From the NCBI RefSeq assembly GCF_900143565.1, contig NZ_FREX01000003.1, positions 496,001 to 560,000 on the forward strand: a DNA stretch of 64,000 bases, given 5' to 3'. The stretch is from Pseudovibrio sp. Alg231-02 (GTDB taxonomy: Bacteria; Pseudomonadota; Alphaproteobacteria; Rhizobiales; Stappiaceae). A program made the translations under genes and the position numbers. The notes under the pieces were generated by a model. That model had not been told where the DNA came from. It searched no databases and was given only the letters and a program-made list of their open reading frames with translations. Positions 38,086 through 46,200 of this stretch are shown here, in pieces; the stretch's first letter is position 1, and each line of letters begins with the position of its first letter.

Positions 38086-38418
38086 ATGAATATCGAAAAA
38101 ACTGCTAAGGCCTTGAAAGAACTTGGACATGTAACGCGTCTTGCAATTTATAAGCGGCTTGTGAAAGCTGGCTATAAAGGCCTTGCCGTGGGTACATTGC
38201 AGGAAGAACTGGAGATTCCGGGCTCAACACTGTCGCATCATCTGTCTGGTTTGGCCTCTGCAGGCTTGATCAAACAGCGGCGTGAGGGGCGGGTGCTTTA
38301 CTGTGTGGCTCAGTTTGAGCAGTTGGATGAAGTTCTGCAGTTTTTGCGAGCTGAGTGCTGTATCGACGACAAGTTCTATACGGACGACAATGATCTCAAA
38401 GAGCTGAAGCGTGGCTGA
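38086..38418 (+). CDS. ArsR family transcriptional regulator
   Basis: 110 residues with the winged helix-turn-helix of the ArsR/SmtB family: ALKELGHVTRLAIYKRLV, then LEIPGSTLSHHLSGLASAGLIKQRREGR. The C-terminal end has an adjacent Cys pair (AECC, residues 91-92), a likely sensor for As(III)/Sb(III) or another thiophilic ion. The ATG at 38086 is chosen with GGTGA just before it. A GTG at 38077 is also in frame. It should repress itself and the divergent permease. Confidence 0.87.
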   Translation: MNIEKTAKALKELGHVTRLAIYKRLVKAGYKGLAVGTLQEELEIPGSTLSHHLSGLASAGLIKQRREGRVLYCVAQFEQLDEVLQFLRAECCIDDKFYTDDNDLKELKRG

Positions 38419-38494
38419 TCTTTGAATGAGGCTTAGTTGAGTTTCTCTGACTTGATGGCCAGCACGGAGGAGTTACAGTATCTGCATTTCACAA

Positions 38495-39004
38495 TTGCAG
38501 GTATTTGAAGTGGTTGATCAGATTGAGTTTGTGCAGGCTGTCGCAGAGAGCTCCAGCTTGCAGGAGGCCGCACAGAAAGTGGGCGTGTTGTTCTCCAAGT
38601 TTCCCGGATACAAGCTGTTTACGCTTACGGTGGCGCATCCTGACGGGAGCCATGTGGTGCGGTTGTTTTCCAGCGCGGAAGGCTCTTATGGCACCTCCGG
38701 CACCAAGCCGATTGAAAAAGAAGGTGGCTGGTATGAGCGCGTGCTTGTGCAGCAGAAGCCGTTTCTTGGATACACCATTGAAGATGTGAAGGACTACTTT
38801 CCCGACCATGAGAAGATCGCAGCCATGGGGCTTGGTGCAACGCTAAACCTGCCTGTGGTGGTGTCAGGCGAGGTGATTGGCACGGTGAACCTGCTGGATG
38901 CAGACCATGCCTACACGGAAGCAGATGCGGAGAAGAGCTTTGCGTTGTCGCAGGCGCTGGCGCCACTCTTTTTGAAGGCACGGGAAGAGCTGGCTGTCGT
39001 TTGA
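38495..39004 (+). CDS. GAF domain protein
   Basis: 169 residues folding as a single GAF domain: LQEAAQKVGVLF, a glycine-rich SYGTSGTKPIE segment, and the GLGATLNLPVVVSGEVIGTVNLLD block near residue 130. GAF domains bind small molecules such as cyclic nucleotides. No output domain is attached. The start is uncertain: GGAGGAG lies at 38466-38472, but the first in-frame start codons are TTG 38495 and GTG 38510. It may head the operon with the next two genes. Confidence 0.75.
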   Translation: MQVFEVVDQIEFVQAVAESSSLQEAAQKVGVLFSKFPGYKLFTLTVAHPDGSHVVRLFSSAEGSYGTSGTKPIEKEGGWYERVLVQQKPFLGYTIEDVKDYFPDHEKIAAMGLGATLNLPVVVSGEVIGTVNLLDADHAYTEADAEKSFALSQALAPLFLKAREELAVV

Positions 39005-39187
39005 TTTCAATTCATCTGTTTTCGCTTAGTGGGCCTTTACCTTAAGGCTCGAAACCTTCCATTTTCGCCGAGTTTCTCCCGATTTGTTTCTCTCAGGGTA
39101 ACCATGAATGGGGCATGAAAGATGCTCCATTCCGTCCGCGTTCTGCGCTGGCACCATGCAACCCCTGAGAGACGAGCGGTACAGGCT

Positions 39188-39550
39188 ATGGCTTCTGGTG
39201 GCGAACATGAGCAATTCGCTGGGCATCTTCCTATCTTCATCACTGCACCGGGCAGTACAGATGTTTTGATGGTGGTCACCATCTTCATCGCCATTGGTGC
39301 GGTGTTGCTGGCGGGTGTCTTTTACTTTTCCCTGCATGCCCTGCCAGAGAAGATGGCGCACAAGTATGGGCGGTCGCATATGCAGATCGTGGCCCTACTG
39401 GCGGTGTTGGCGTTGTTCACGCACAACAACTACTTCTGGATTGCTGCGCTGTTGCTGGCTGCGATTAACCTGCCGGATTACGAGACACCGCTTAACACCA
39501 TCGCCAACTCTTTGCGCAAGACGATAAAGGGGAAGAAACAGAATGATTGA
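39188..39550 (+). CDS. Two-helix membrane protein partnered with HlyD
   Basis: 120 residues with two hydrophobic helices (about 26-48 and 66-94) around a basic loop (PEKMAHKYGRSHMQ). It overlaps the next gene by eight bases. Small membrane proteins of this kind often sit beside an HlyD-type fusion protein, as yiaW does beside yiaV in E. coli, and presumably help anchor or support it. I see no named domain. The ATG at 39188 follows an ACAGG weak ribosome site. Confidence 0.75.
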   Translation: MASGGEHEQFAGHLPIFITAPGSTDVLMVVTIFIAIGAVLLAGVFYFSLHALPEKMAHKYGRSHMQIVALLAVLALFTHNNYFWIAALLLAAINLPDYETPLNTIANSLRKTIKGKKQND

Positions 39551-40775
39551 GTTTCTTCTTTGCTCGCTTGTGACGATCCTGCCGGACTATCTGTTTCGTC
39601 GCTACAAGCAGGGTAAGCGGATCGGGCACGAGATTACGTTTTTTACGGTGTGGTATGAACTGCGCTGGGGGATTACCGGGGCGCTGATGCTGACCATTGC
39701 GTTGATCACGCTGGTTTTCTTCTATCACCCGACCACGTCTAACGTTCTGTCGCTGTATCGCACTGTCTCCATCCTGCCGGAAACGGCGGGGCGGGTTGAT
39801 TTGGTGGTGGTGGAGAACAACGAGCATGTGAAGGCCGGGCAACTGCTGTTTACGCTGGATTCCTCTACTGAGAAAGCTCAGGTGGATACGGCGCAGAGTG
39901 AAGTGGATGAAATTGATGCTGAGATCCAGCTGGCGAATTCTGAGCTGATCAGTGCGGAAGCCATGATCTCTCAGGCGCAGGGTGCCTATAATCAATCTGT
40001 CAGTGAGTTGGAGCGGACGCTGGACCTACAACGGCGCAACTCTGATATTGTGACGCAGAAAGAAATTGATACGCGTGAAAATCAGGTGGTTGTGCGCAAA
40101 GGGCAGCTGGATGCGGCTGTGGCCAACCGGGATATCGTGCAGACGAAGATTACCGTGAGCCTGCCTGCACAGCGGACCAGCGCGATTGCGCGGTTGCATC
40201 AGGCGGAGTCCGCCTATCACAAGAAATTTGTTTATGCTGGCGTTGATGGTGTGATCACGCAGTTCATTCTTCAGCCGGGTGATATTGTAAGCCCGATCCT
40301 ACGTCCTGCTGGTATTCTCGTGCCTTCTACGACGGGGTATGGGCGGTTTCAGGCGGGCTTTGGGCAGATTACTGCTACTGTGATCAAGGTTGGTATGGCG
40401 GCAGAGATCACCTGTGCATCGCGGCCGTTTGAGGTTATTCCGATGGTCGTGGTGGATACACAGGACTTTATCTCCTCAGGTCAGTTTCGCCCGACGGATC
40501 AGTTGGTGGATGCGCAGGATGTTGCGCGTCCGGGAACCTTGCTGGTGATCATGGAGCCGCTTTATCCCGGTGATACGAATGGTATTCCTCCCGGCAGCAA
40601 GTGCATTGCCAATGCCTACAGCAATTATGGTGAGCAGATTGCAGCGGGTGAGTTTGGGTTCTGGGGCGGCCTTTACTATCACATGGTGGATGCGACCTCG
40701 ATCATGCATGCGCTGATCTTGCGGTTCCAGGCGTTGGCCTTCCCAGTCAAGGTGTTGGTGCTATCCGGTCATTAA
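39543..40775 (+). CDS. HlyD family membrane fusion protein
   Basis: 410 residues. A membrane-anchored N-terminus (two helices, up to about residue 60) leads to a lipoyl-like half (ETAGRVDLVVVENNEHVKAGQLLF), then a coiled-coil (about 115-215), the second half of the lipoyl-like domain (VYAGVDGVITQFILQPGD) and a beta-barrel part. Such proteins link inner-membrane transporters to export across the envelope, but no matching pump gene is adjacent. Its stop codon TAA is the first three bases of the RIME-like repeat at 40773. Confidence 0.85.
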   Translation: MIEFLLCSLVTILPDYLFRRYKQGKRIGHEITFFTVWYELRWGITGALMLTIALITLVFFYHPTTSNVLSLYRTVSILPETAGRVDLVVVENNEHVKAGQLLFTLDSSTEKAQVDTAQSEVDEIDAEIQLANSELISAEAMISQAQGAYNQSVSELERTLDLQRRNSDIVTQKEIDTRENQVVVRKGQLDAAVANRDIVQTKITVSLPAQRTSAIARLHQAESAYHKKFVYAGVDGVITQFILQPGDIVSPILRPAGILVPSTTGYGRFQAGFGQITATVIKVGMAAEITCASRPFEVIPMVVVDTQDFISSGQFRPTDQLVDAQDVARPGTLLVIMEPLYPGDTNGIPPGSKCIANAYSNYGEQIAAGEFGFWGGLYYHMVDATSIMHALILRFQALAFPVKVLVLSGH

Positions 40776-40867
40776 AGCAGTTCGCATTTAAGTTGAAACA
40801 CCTGAACTGCTTTAGTCTTTGTTTTTGCGTATCTCCGAAAACCGGTTTCCACTTTTCGGAGATACGC
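40773..40867. repeat. RIME-like double palindrome, copy A
   Basis: Two palindromes in series. The first is TAAAGCAGTTC (40773-40783) with GAACTGCTTTA (40804-40814). The second is GCGTATCTCCGAAAA (40827-40841) with TTTTCGGAGATACGC (40853-40867). Architecture and size (95 bases) match copy B at 56731 exactly: loops of 20 and 11 and a 12-base linker. This resembles the RIME family of intergenic palindromic elements of Rhizobiales. The first TAA is the stop codon of the HlyD gene. Confidence 0.8.
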
Positions 40868-40885
40868 TGTAAAGCGTGTGGGGCG

Positions 40886-41329
40886 CTATTTTCGAGCGCC
40901 CACAAAGATGCCGGTGAGCACCATGCCGACCAGGCCGATGACGGTGGTTGCGGTGCTGCCTACGAGGAACTCCAGTACGCTGTCGGCCAGATTGAACGAG
41001 TTGCCATAGACATTTTTGAAGCCTGCCAGCACTAGGATGAGGGCAACTGTGCCGCAATACACACACATGAACCAGTAGGCTTTGCCTGCGTAGGGTTTGA
41101 TGAGGGCGTCCAGCTCCTGCTTGGTTGCGAGCCGTGACTTGAGCTCCATCAGCTCGTTCTGAAGCAGGGTGTTGTCGTCAGACAGGGCCTGACGGTCTTT
41201 CAGCAGCTGCTCGAACCCGATCTTGGCGGGTGGGTCCACCTCAATAGGGAGCTTGGAGACGGCTGCGTCGATGTCATCCACAGTGAGTGGCTTTTCGAGT
41301 GTGTCCTCGAATGTATCGTTAGGCGGCAT
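40886..41329 (-). CDS. Small membrane protein, candidate Panacea-linked toxin
   Basis: 147 residues of unknown family. The N-terminal half is acidic and then forms a coiled-coil (about residues 40-75, LLKDRQALSDDNTLLQNEL). The C-terminal half has two helices (about 84-102 and 113-143) ending GIFVGARK. The start codon lies inside the last codons of the Panacea-domain gene (11-base overlap), so the two are translationally coupled. With the antitoxin upstream in order, a toxin that acts on the membrane fits the known Panacea associations, but this is inference. Confidence 0.65.
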   Translation of the reverse strand: MPPNDTFEDTLEKPLTVDDIDAAVSKLPIEVDPPAKIGFEQLLKDRQALSDDNTLLQNELMELKSRLATKQELDALIKPYAGKAYWFMCVYCGTVALILVLAGFKNVYGNSFNLADSVLEFLVGSTATTVIGLVGMVLTGIFVGARK

Positions 41330-41846
41330 TGATCCGACCCGCTGTTTGTATGGACTGCTCTTCTTCTGCGTGAGAGCGGCCCGCTAAGGCGAGTTTGATG
41401 TAATATTGTCGGGTGCGTTCTGTATCGATTTCTGCGTTTCTCCCCTTTTCGAAGTAGGCATGGGCCCATGGAGAATTCGCTTGATGGGTGAGATCTGACA
41501 GTTGCTGCGGCGTGTAGTTACGGTACTTCTTCCAGACGTGATCAATGATGTCTTGCTCACTACCGTTGATGCGACCAGTGACGATCTGGCCGGTGACGGG
41601 ATCTGCAATTTCACAATTGGGGCCTTTGTGCCCGCCTTCCTTTATGAAATCCCATATCTGCCGAAATACTGGGCCATTTTTCCAAGCTTGGGGAGCTGAG
41701 TTCACCAATGGCTCGCCGTTGATTGCGAGGTTCCAGCCGTTGGCGATGGCAACGAGTTTTTGAATGTACATCTGAGATGGATATTCAGAGCTGCCTCGGC
41801 GTCTCAGAAATTCATTGGCGATGGCACAAGGCGAGTGTCTTGGCAT
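41319..41846 (-). CDS. Panacea domain protein (SocA-like antitoxin)
   Basis: 175 residues. The N-terminal domain follows the Panacea/DUF4065 pattern: IANEFL, MYIQKLVAIANGWNLAINGEPL, then EAWKNGPVF-like QAWKNGPVFRQIWDFIKEGG. This domain occurs in SocA of Caulobacter and in the PanA antitoxins that neutralise many different toxins. AGGGG lies six bases before the ATG. The downstream gene overlaps by 11 bases. Rich in charge at its C-terminus (EEEQSIQTAGR). The antitoxin role here is family-based inference. Confidence 0.82.
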   Translation of the reverse strand: MPRHSPCAIANEFLRRRGSSEYPSQMYIQKLVAIANGWNLAINGEPLVNSAPQAWKNGPVFRQIWDFIKEGGHKGPNCEIADPVTGQIVTGRINGSEQDIIDHVWKKYRNYTPQQLSDLTHQANSPWAHAYFEKGRNAEIDTERTRQYYIKLALAGRSHAEEEQSIQTAGRINAA

Positions 41847-42023
41847 TTTTTGCCCCTACAAATGCTGTTGGAACAAGCAGAAAATTGCTTAGAAAAACAT
41901 ATGGTACGCTACGTTAAGAAAATAAAACCTCTTATTGATCTTGGCTAGTGAAATTTGGTTGTACCCCTGAAAACTAAGCGGTTACGTTGTGGTTATCTGT
42001 GCGTGTTGGATGCATTTAACTGG

Positions 42024-42374
42024 CTATAAATCAGGGAATACAGCTTTTACGACTGCGGATTGTAGCTGGTGATGTTTCCAGTGATTTGAGTCGGCGTACC
42101 ATCGCTTACTCGGGAATGCGGAGTTGTAAACGTCGTTTCGTTTCTCTTTGGCCCGATTGATTATGTGGCTAAGTGGGGACTGCAAAACATAGGCAATTCC
42201 TGCAGGTATCAGCAGAACTGGCAGGTAGATGGCGGCGGCGATAGTGGTGATGACAGCCACTATGCTTGCGATCATATGGTAGCGCTCGGCCATGGTTGGG
42301 TGGGCTTTGTGAAAGTCCCTGAACTGGAAAACCTTGCGTTCATACCAATGGAACAGTGAGAGCGGTCCGTACAT
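42024..42374 (-). CDS. Small membrane protein, possibly Mpo1/DUF962-like
   Basis: 116 residues with two hydrophobic helices (about 34-68) between basic ends rich in His, Tyr and Trp. The arrangement of HKAHPTMAERYHMI before the helices and SHIINRAKEKRN after them loosely resembles the DUF962/Mpo1 dioxygenase family, where conserved His residues lie at these places. That similarity is by eye only. AGGA is six bases before the ATG, so it is probably real. No partner is apparent. Confidence 0.5.
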   Translation of the reverse strand: MYGPLSLFHWYERKVFQFRDFHKAHPTMAERYHMIASIVAVITTIAAAIYLPVLLIPAGIAYVLQSPLSHIINRAKEKRNDVYNSAFPSKRWYADSNHWKHHQLQSAVVKAVFPDL

Positions 42375-42443
42375 TTGGTGTCCTGCAGTGTGACTATGTT
42401 TCTGATGCCAGCTTGAAGCCTATATCTGCAGTGTCACTTGGCC

Positions 42444-42481
42444 AAGAAAAAAGCCCGGGGCGGGTGCCTCGGGCTTTTTCT
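42444..42481 (-). terminator. Terminator of the Bax inhibitor-1 gene
   Basis: AGCCCGGGGC pairs with GCCTCGGGCT (one G-U pair), and the minus strand continues into six T residues. It is 28 bases past the stop codon of the 42509-43291 gene. Confidence 0.88.
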
Positions 42482-42508
42482 GATTTGTACGCCTGATGGC
42501 TGCTGCGA

Positions 42509-43291
42509 TTACTCGCGGTTGCCGAACAGGGACAGAAGCATCATGAACAGGTTGATGAAGTCCAGGTACAGACGCAGCGCGCCCATAATGGCTTTCTTGC
42601 CTGCTACTTCGCTGTCATCAACAGCTGCATACATTTCCTTGATCTGCTGGGTGTCGTAGGCGGTGAGGCCTGCGAATACCAGAACGCCAACCACGGAGAT
42701 TGCGAACTGCAGAGCAGAAGACGCAAGGAAGAGGTTGACCACAGACGCGATGATGATGCCGATCAGGCCCATGAACAAGAAGGAACCCCAAGCGGAGAGG
42801 TCTTTCTTGGTGGTGTAGCCGAACAGGCTCAGCGCGCCAAAGGAAGCTGCAGAGATGAAGAATACACGAGCAATGGAGTTGCCGGTGTAAACGATGAAGA
42901 TCGATGAGAGAGAAACACCCATCAAAGCTGCAAATGCCCAGAAGGTCATTTGTGCGGCGGATGCGCTCATCTTATTGATCCGTGCGCTCAGGAAGAACAC
43001 GAAACCAAGTGGAGCAAGCATAACAACCCACTTCAGCGGGCTACCATACAGTGCAACACCAAGGCTGGTGAGCAAAGTATTACCCATCTGAGCTGCTGCC
43101 ATAGATGGATCAGTCGTCGTCGCCATCATTGAGGTGAGCAGTGCGAGCACACCGGTGATTGCAACACCGACTGCCATGTAGTTGTAAACGCGAAGCATGT
43201 AGGCGCGCAGACCAGCGTCAAATGCGGCTGCATTGGCATGAGAGCCAGCCATTCCATACCGCGTAGAATTATTGCGGTCGAAGGTCGCCAT
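42509..43291 (-). CDS. Bax inhibitor-1/YccA family protein
   Basis: 260 residues with seven hydrophobic helices. The family pattern is present: YMLRVYNYMAVGVAITGVLAL in the first helix, FWAFAALMGVSLSSIF, and the C-terminal LTAYDTQQIKEMY with the conserved Asp, then LYLDFINLFMMLL. Bacterial members modulate FtsH or act as calcium/proton leak channels. It is monocistronic. Confidence 0.93.
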   Translation of the reverse strand: MATFDRNNSTRYGMAGSHANAAAFDAGLRAYMLRVYNYMAVGVAITGVLALLTSMMATTTDPSMAAAQMGNTLLTSLGVALYGSPLKWVVMLAPLGFVFFLSARINKMSASAAQMTFWAFAALMGVSLSSIFIVYTGNSIARVFFISAASFGALSLFGYTTKKDLSAWGSFLFMGLIGIIIASVVNLFLASSALQFAISVVGVLVFAGLTAYDTQQIKEMYAAVDDSEVAGKKAIMGALRLYLDFINLFMMLLSLFGNRE

Positions 43292-43626
43292 GTGGATCCT
43301 CTCTCTTGTTAAACACGTGTTTGCTGTTGGTCATACCAAACAGCACGGGTGACTGACCCGAGTTACATATCAGCAAATATGGTGGGAAAAAGGGCGTAAG
43401 ACAAGAGTGCACCCTGCCGATTTTTGTAAAATCGCCCCTTAAAGCAAGGTCTTTTGGTATAAACTTGGTAAAACCGGACCCTATTATTAACCAGTTGTAA
43501 TGTTGCTGGTGGTGCAAGACCTTAGCCGGAAAATAGAAGAGTTGGTCTGTTAACTCATAATTCTGAGAGATGTGGACTGCATCTGCGTCGATCAACGCTT
43601 TTTTACTTGATGCAGTCCACGGAGTT
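43292..43626. other. Intergenic region upstream of the Bax inhibitor-1 gene, with a large hairpin
   Basis: 335 bases. Besides the promoter of the gene at 42509-43291, it holds a 12-base perfect inverted repeat GTGGACTGCATC (43572-43583) and GATGCAGTCCAC (43609-43620) with a 25-base loop that itself contains a GCGT/ACGC pair. It starts right after the ABC permease stop codon and has no T run on the minus strand. It may be a transcript-end structure. Confidence 0.55.
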
Positions 43627-46200
43627 TTACAGATTTCGTAAAACGGGTGCAGGTTTTTCTCCCAACACTCTCCAAGTGCCCAGTAATCCGAAGCCTACTG
43701 TGAAGATGAGAGCGCCGATAATGGCGGTGATGGCCGTTACGGGCAGAAGGGTGAAGCTGCCTTCCATCACACCTGTGATGATGAAGTAAGCTGCAAGCGA
43801 GCCTGTAAACAGGGCGAAGATTGCGGTGGTACCACCAAGGATCAGGTATTCCAGAATGTATGCCTTGATGAGACGGCCGCGTGTGGCGCCCAGTGTTTTC
43901 AGGATAACGGCATCATAGATGCGGCTTTGATGACCTGCTGCCAATGCACCTGCCAGAACCAGCACACTTGCGAGGAGTGTGATGGAGGAGGCTCCACGGA
44001 TGGCCCATGCCAACTGACCGACAAGGTCATTTACTTGTGCGATGGCATCTTTCACTCTGATCGACGTGATGGTTGGGAAGGCTTGTGTGACTTCCTTCAA
44101 TAGATCAAGCTCTTGTTGCAAGGTTGCTTCGCCTGGCCAGCCGACGGTTGCCAGATGGGTGTGCGGTGCGCCTGCGAAAGTGTTTGGTGAGAAGATCATC
44201 ACGAAGTTGATGGACATGCTTTCCCAGTCCACCGTGCGGAAGTTCGCAATTTTCGCAGAGATCTGACGTCCAAGCACGTTGACTGTGATCTTATCGCCTA
44301 CACTCAAGCCCAGCTCGCGGGCGTTGTCGTCAGAGAAGGATACAAGCGGTTCACCGGTGTAATCCTTCGGCCACCATTCGCCTGCTGTCACGACGGAGTT
44401 TTCAGGCAGGGTTTCAGAATATGTGATGCCGCGGTCGCCACGCAGGATCCATTCCGCTTCTGGTGGAGCGGGATAGTCTGAGGCAGGGATGTCTTTCAGC
44501 GCGACGATGTTTCCGCGCAGCATTGGAACTGCGTTGAACTCTGTGCCTGCTGCTTTTTCAGTAACGAGAGCTTCGAAGGCGTCTTTCTCGTGGTTTTGAA
44601 TATCGACGAAGAAGAAGCTTGGAGCCTGCTCCTGAGCGGCCTGATTGAGTTCACGGCGTAGATTGCCATCAATCAGAGCCAAAGCGACCAATAGTGATAA
44701 GCCGAGGCCGAGTGAGAGCACGACGGATGGTGTCAGGGCGCCGGGGCGGTAGATGTTGGTGATCGCCAGACGCAGCTCTGTAGAGCGGACTGTTGGCACC
44801 TTCCGCGCTGCGGCCATGATGAGGCGGGCAACGACGAGCAATAGCAGATATGTGCCTGTACATGCGCCGATGAAGATGATGGCGATGGTTTTGTCGTAGG
44901 CCATGACAAGGGCAAGGCCAGCCAGCAGAACCAGTGTCACCGCAGCACCTGCGATATATAGCGGCTTTGGATAGCGGCTGCGGGTGCTGACTTCATCACG
45001 GAACAGCACGGTTGGTGCGATGTCGTGTGCTCTGCCGAGTGGCCACAGGGCAAAGGCGAGGGCGGTGAGATAGCCGTACGCCATGCCAAGCAGCAGCTGA
45101 AGCGGGTAGACTGCCTGTACTGCGTTGATTGGTAAAATGGATTGCAAGGCTGCCATGGCGACAAGTGGGATCAAGGCGCCCAGTGCCATGCCGATGATAA
45201 TGCCAATAGTGGCGAGCACCATCATCTGAATGAGGTAGACCTTGAAGACAAAGCCGCCTGATGCGCCGAGGCATTTGAAGCTGGCAATGACTTCCCGGCG
45301 GGTATCCATGTAACTGCGCACAGCGTTTGCTACACCAACACCGCCAACCACGAGGGACGTGATACCGATGAGCGTGAGGAACTGGGCGAAGCGCTGAATG
45401 TTCCGTTGCAGGCTTGGGGCTGCTTCCAACTTGGAGCGGATACGCCAACCAGCATCAGGGAACTGACTGTTTGTCCGGTCAATGGCTTGCTGGAGCTGAT
45501 CTTCCGGCACGTTGTCGCCCATGCGGACGCGGTACGTGTAGTTGACCAATGAGCCAGGGCGGATCAGGCCAGTGTCTTGCAATGCTTCCTGAGAGATGAG
45601 GAGGCGAGGACCGACTGTCATGCCTGACGAGAGTTTGTCCGGTTCCAGTTCAATTGTATCGGCGATGCGGAACTCGGTTTTGCCGACTGCAATCTGGTCA
45701 CCAACTTCCAGACCAAGGCGTGCCAGCAGGGCAACTTCAGCCACAGCATTGCGCAGGCCTTCTGTTCTGCCGCTGATGGTCGCTTGCAGGTCCTTGCCAG
45801 AGGAGAGGTCGAACTCACCAATCAACGGGTAGGGATTATCAACTGCCTTCAGCTCAACCAGTGTCTGGTTACCTGCGGTGTCGGTACGGGCCATCGCCCG
45901 CAGGCTGGAGATTCTGGAGATGTCGCCCATACTTTGCAGGTGGGCGAGCTGATCTGGTGTTGCTTCTCGGTGAATGAGAGAGAATGCGAGGTCGCCGCCA
46001 AGGATGGCCTGACCTTCTGCTGAAATGCCTTCTGTCAGCGCACGGGAAAAGGAGGCAACGCCAGCAATGGCGGCCACGCCCAGTGCGATACAGGCGATGA
46101 AAACGTAAAACCCTTTGAGGCCGCCCCGCATTTCGCGCAGGGCAAAACGGGCTGCAAGGCCAAAGCCGGGCTGGAAACCGTTTGAGTTGCTTTGGCTCAT
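43627..46200 (-). CDS. ABC transporter permease (YbbP type, FtsX-like)
   Basis: An 857-residue permease with the double-FtsX plan of the YbbP/MacB group: an early helix (ALREMRGGLKGFYVFIACIAL), a large periplasmic domain, several central helices, a second periplasmic domain and a C-terminal FtsX block with ASSITLLASVLVLAGALAAGHQSR and AVILKTLGATRGRLIKAYI. Its partner ATPase gene overlaps it by four bases. E. coli YbbAP is often next to tesA, and here the TesA-type esterase is divergent upstream. The substrate is not known. Confidence 0.92.
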   Translation of the reverse strand: MSQSNSNGFQPGFGLAARFALREMRGGLKGFYVFIACIALGVAAIAGVASFSRALTEGISAEGQAILGGDLAFSLIHREATPDQLAHLQSMGDISRISSLRAMARTDTAGNQTLVELKAVDNPYPLIGEFDLSSGKDLQATISGRTEGLRNAVAEVALLARLGLEVGDQIAVGKTEFRIADTIELEPDKLSSGMTVGPRLLISQEALQDTGLIRPGSLVNYTYRVRMGDNVPEDQLQQAIDRTNSQFPDAGWRIRSKLEAAPSLQRNIQRFAQFLTLIGITSLVVGGVGVANAVRSYMDTRREVIASFKCLGASGGFVFKVYLIQMMVLATIGIIIGMALGALIPLVAMAALQSILPINAVQAVYPLQLLLGMAYGYLTALAFALWPLGRAHDIAPTVLFRDEVSTRSRYPKPLYIAGAAVTLVLLAGLALVMAYDKTIAIIFIGACTGTYLLLLVVARLIMAAARKVPTVRSTELRLAITNIYRPGALTPSVVLSLGLGLSLLVALALIDGNLRRELNQAAQEQAPSFFFVDIQNHEKDAFEALVTEKAAGTEFNAVPMLRGNIVALKDIPASDYPAPPEAEWILRGDRGITYSETLPENSVVTAGEWWPKDYTGEPLVSFSDDNARELGLSVGDKITVNVLGRQISAKIANFRTVDWESMSINFVMIFSPNTFAGAPHTHLATVGWPGEATLQQELDLLKEVTQAFPTITSIRVKDAIAQVNDLVGQLAWAIRGASSITLLASVLVLAGALAAGHQSRIYDAVILKTLGATRGRLIKAYILEYLILGGTTAIFALFTGSLAAYFIITGVMEGSFTLLPVTAITAIIGALIFTVGFGLLGTWRVLGEKPAPVLRNL

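Noticed and set aside
40813-40880. Palindrome of copy A as a simple terminator for the HlyD gene
   Set aside because: There is no T run after the second stem, and the same double structure recurs elsewhere, so it is treated as a repeat element.
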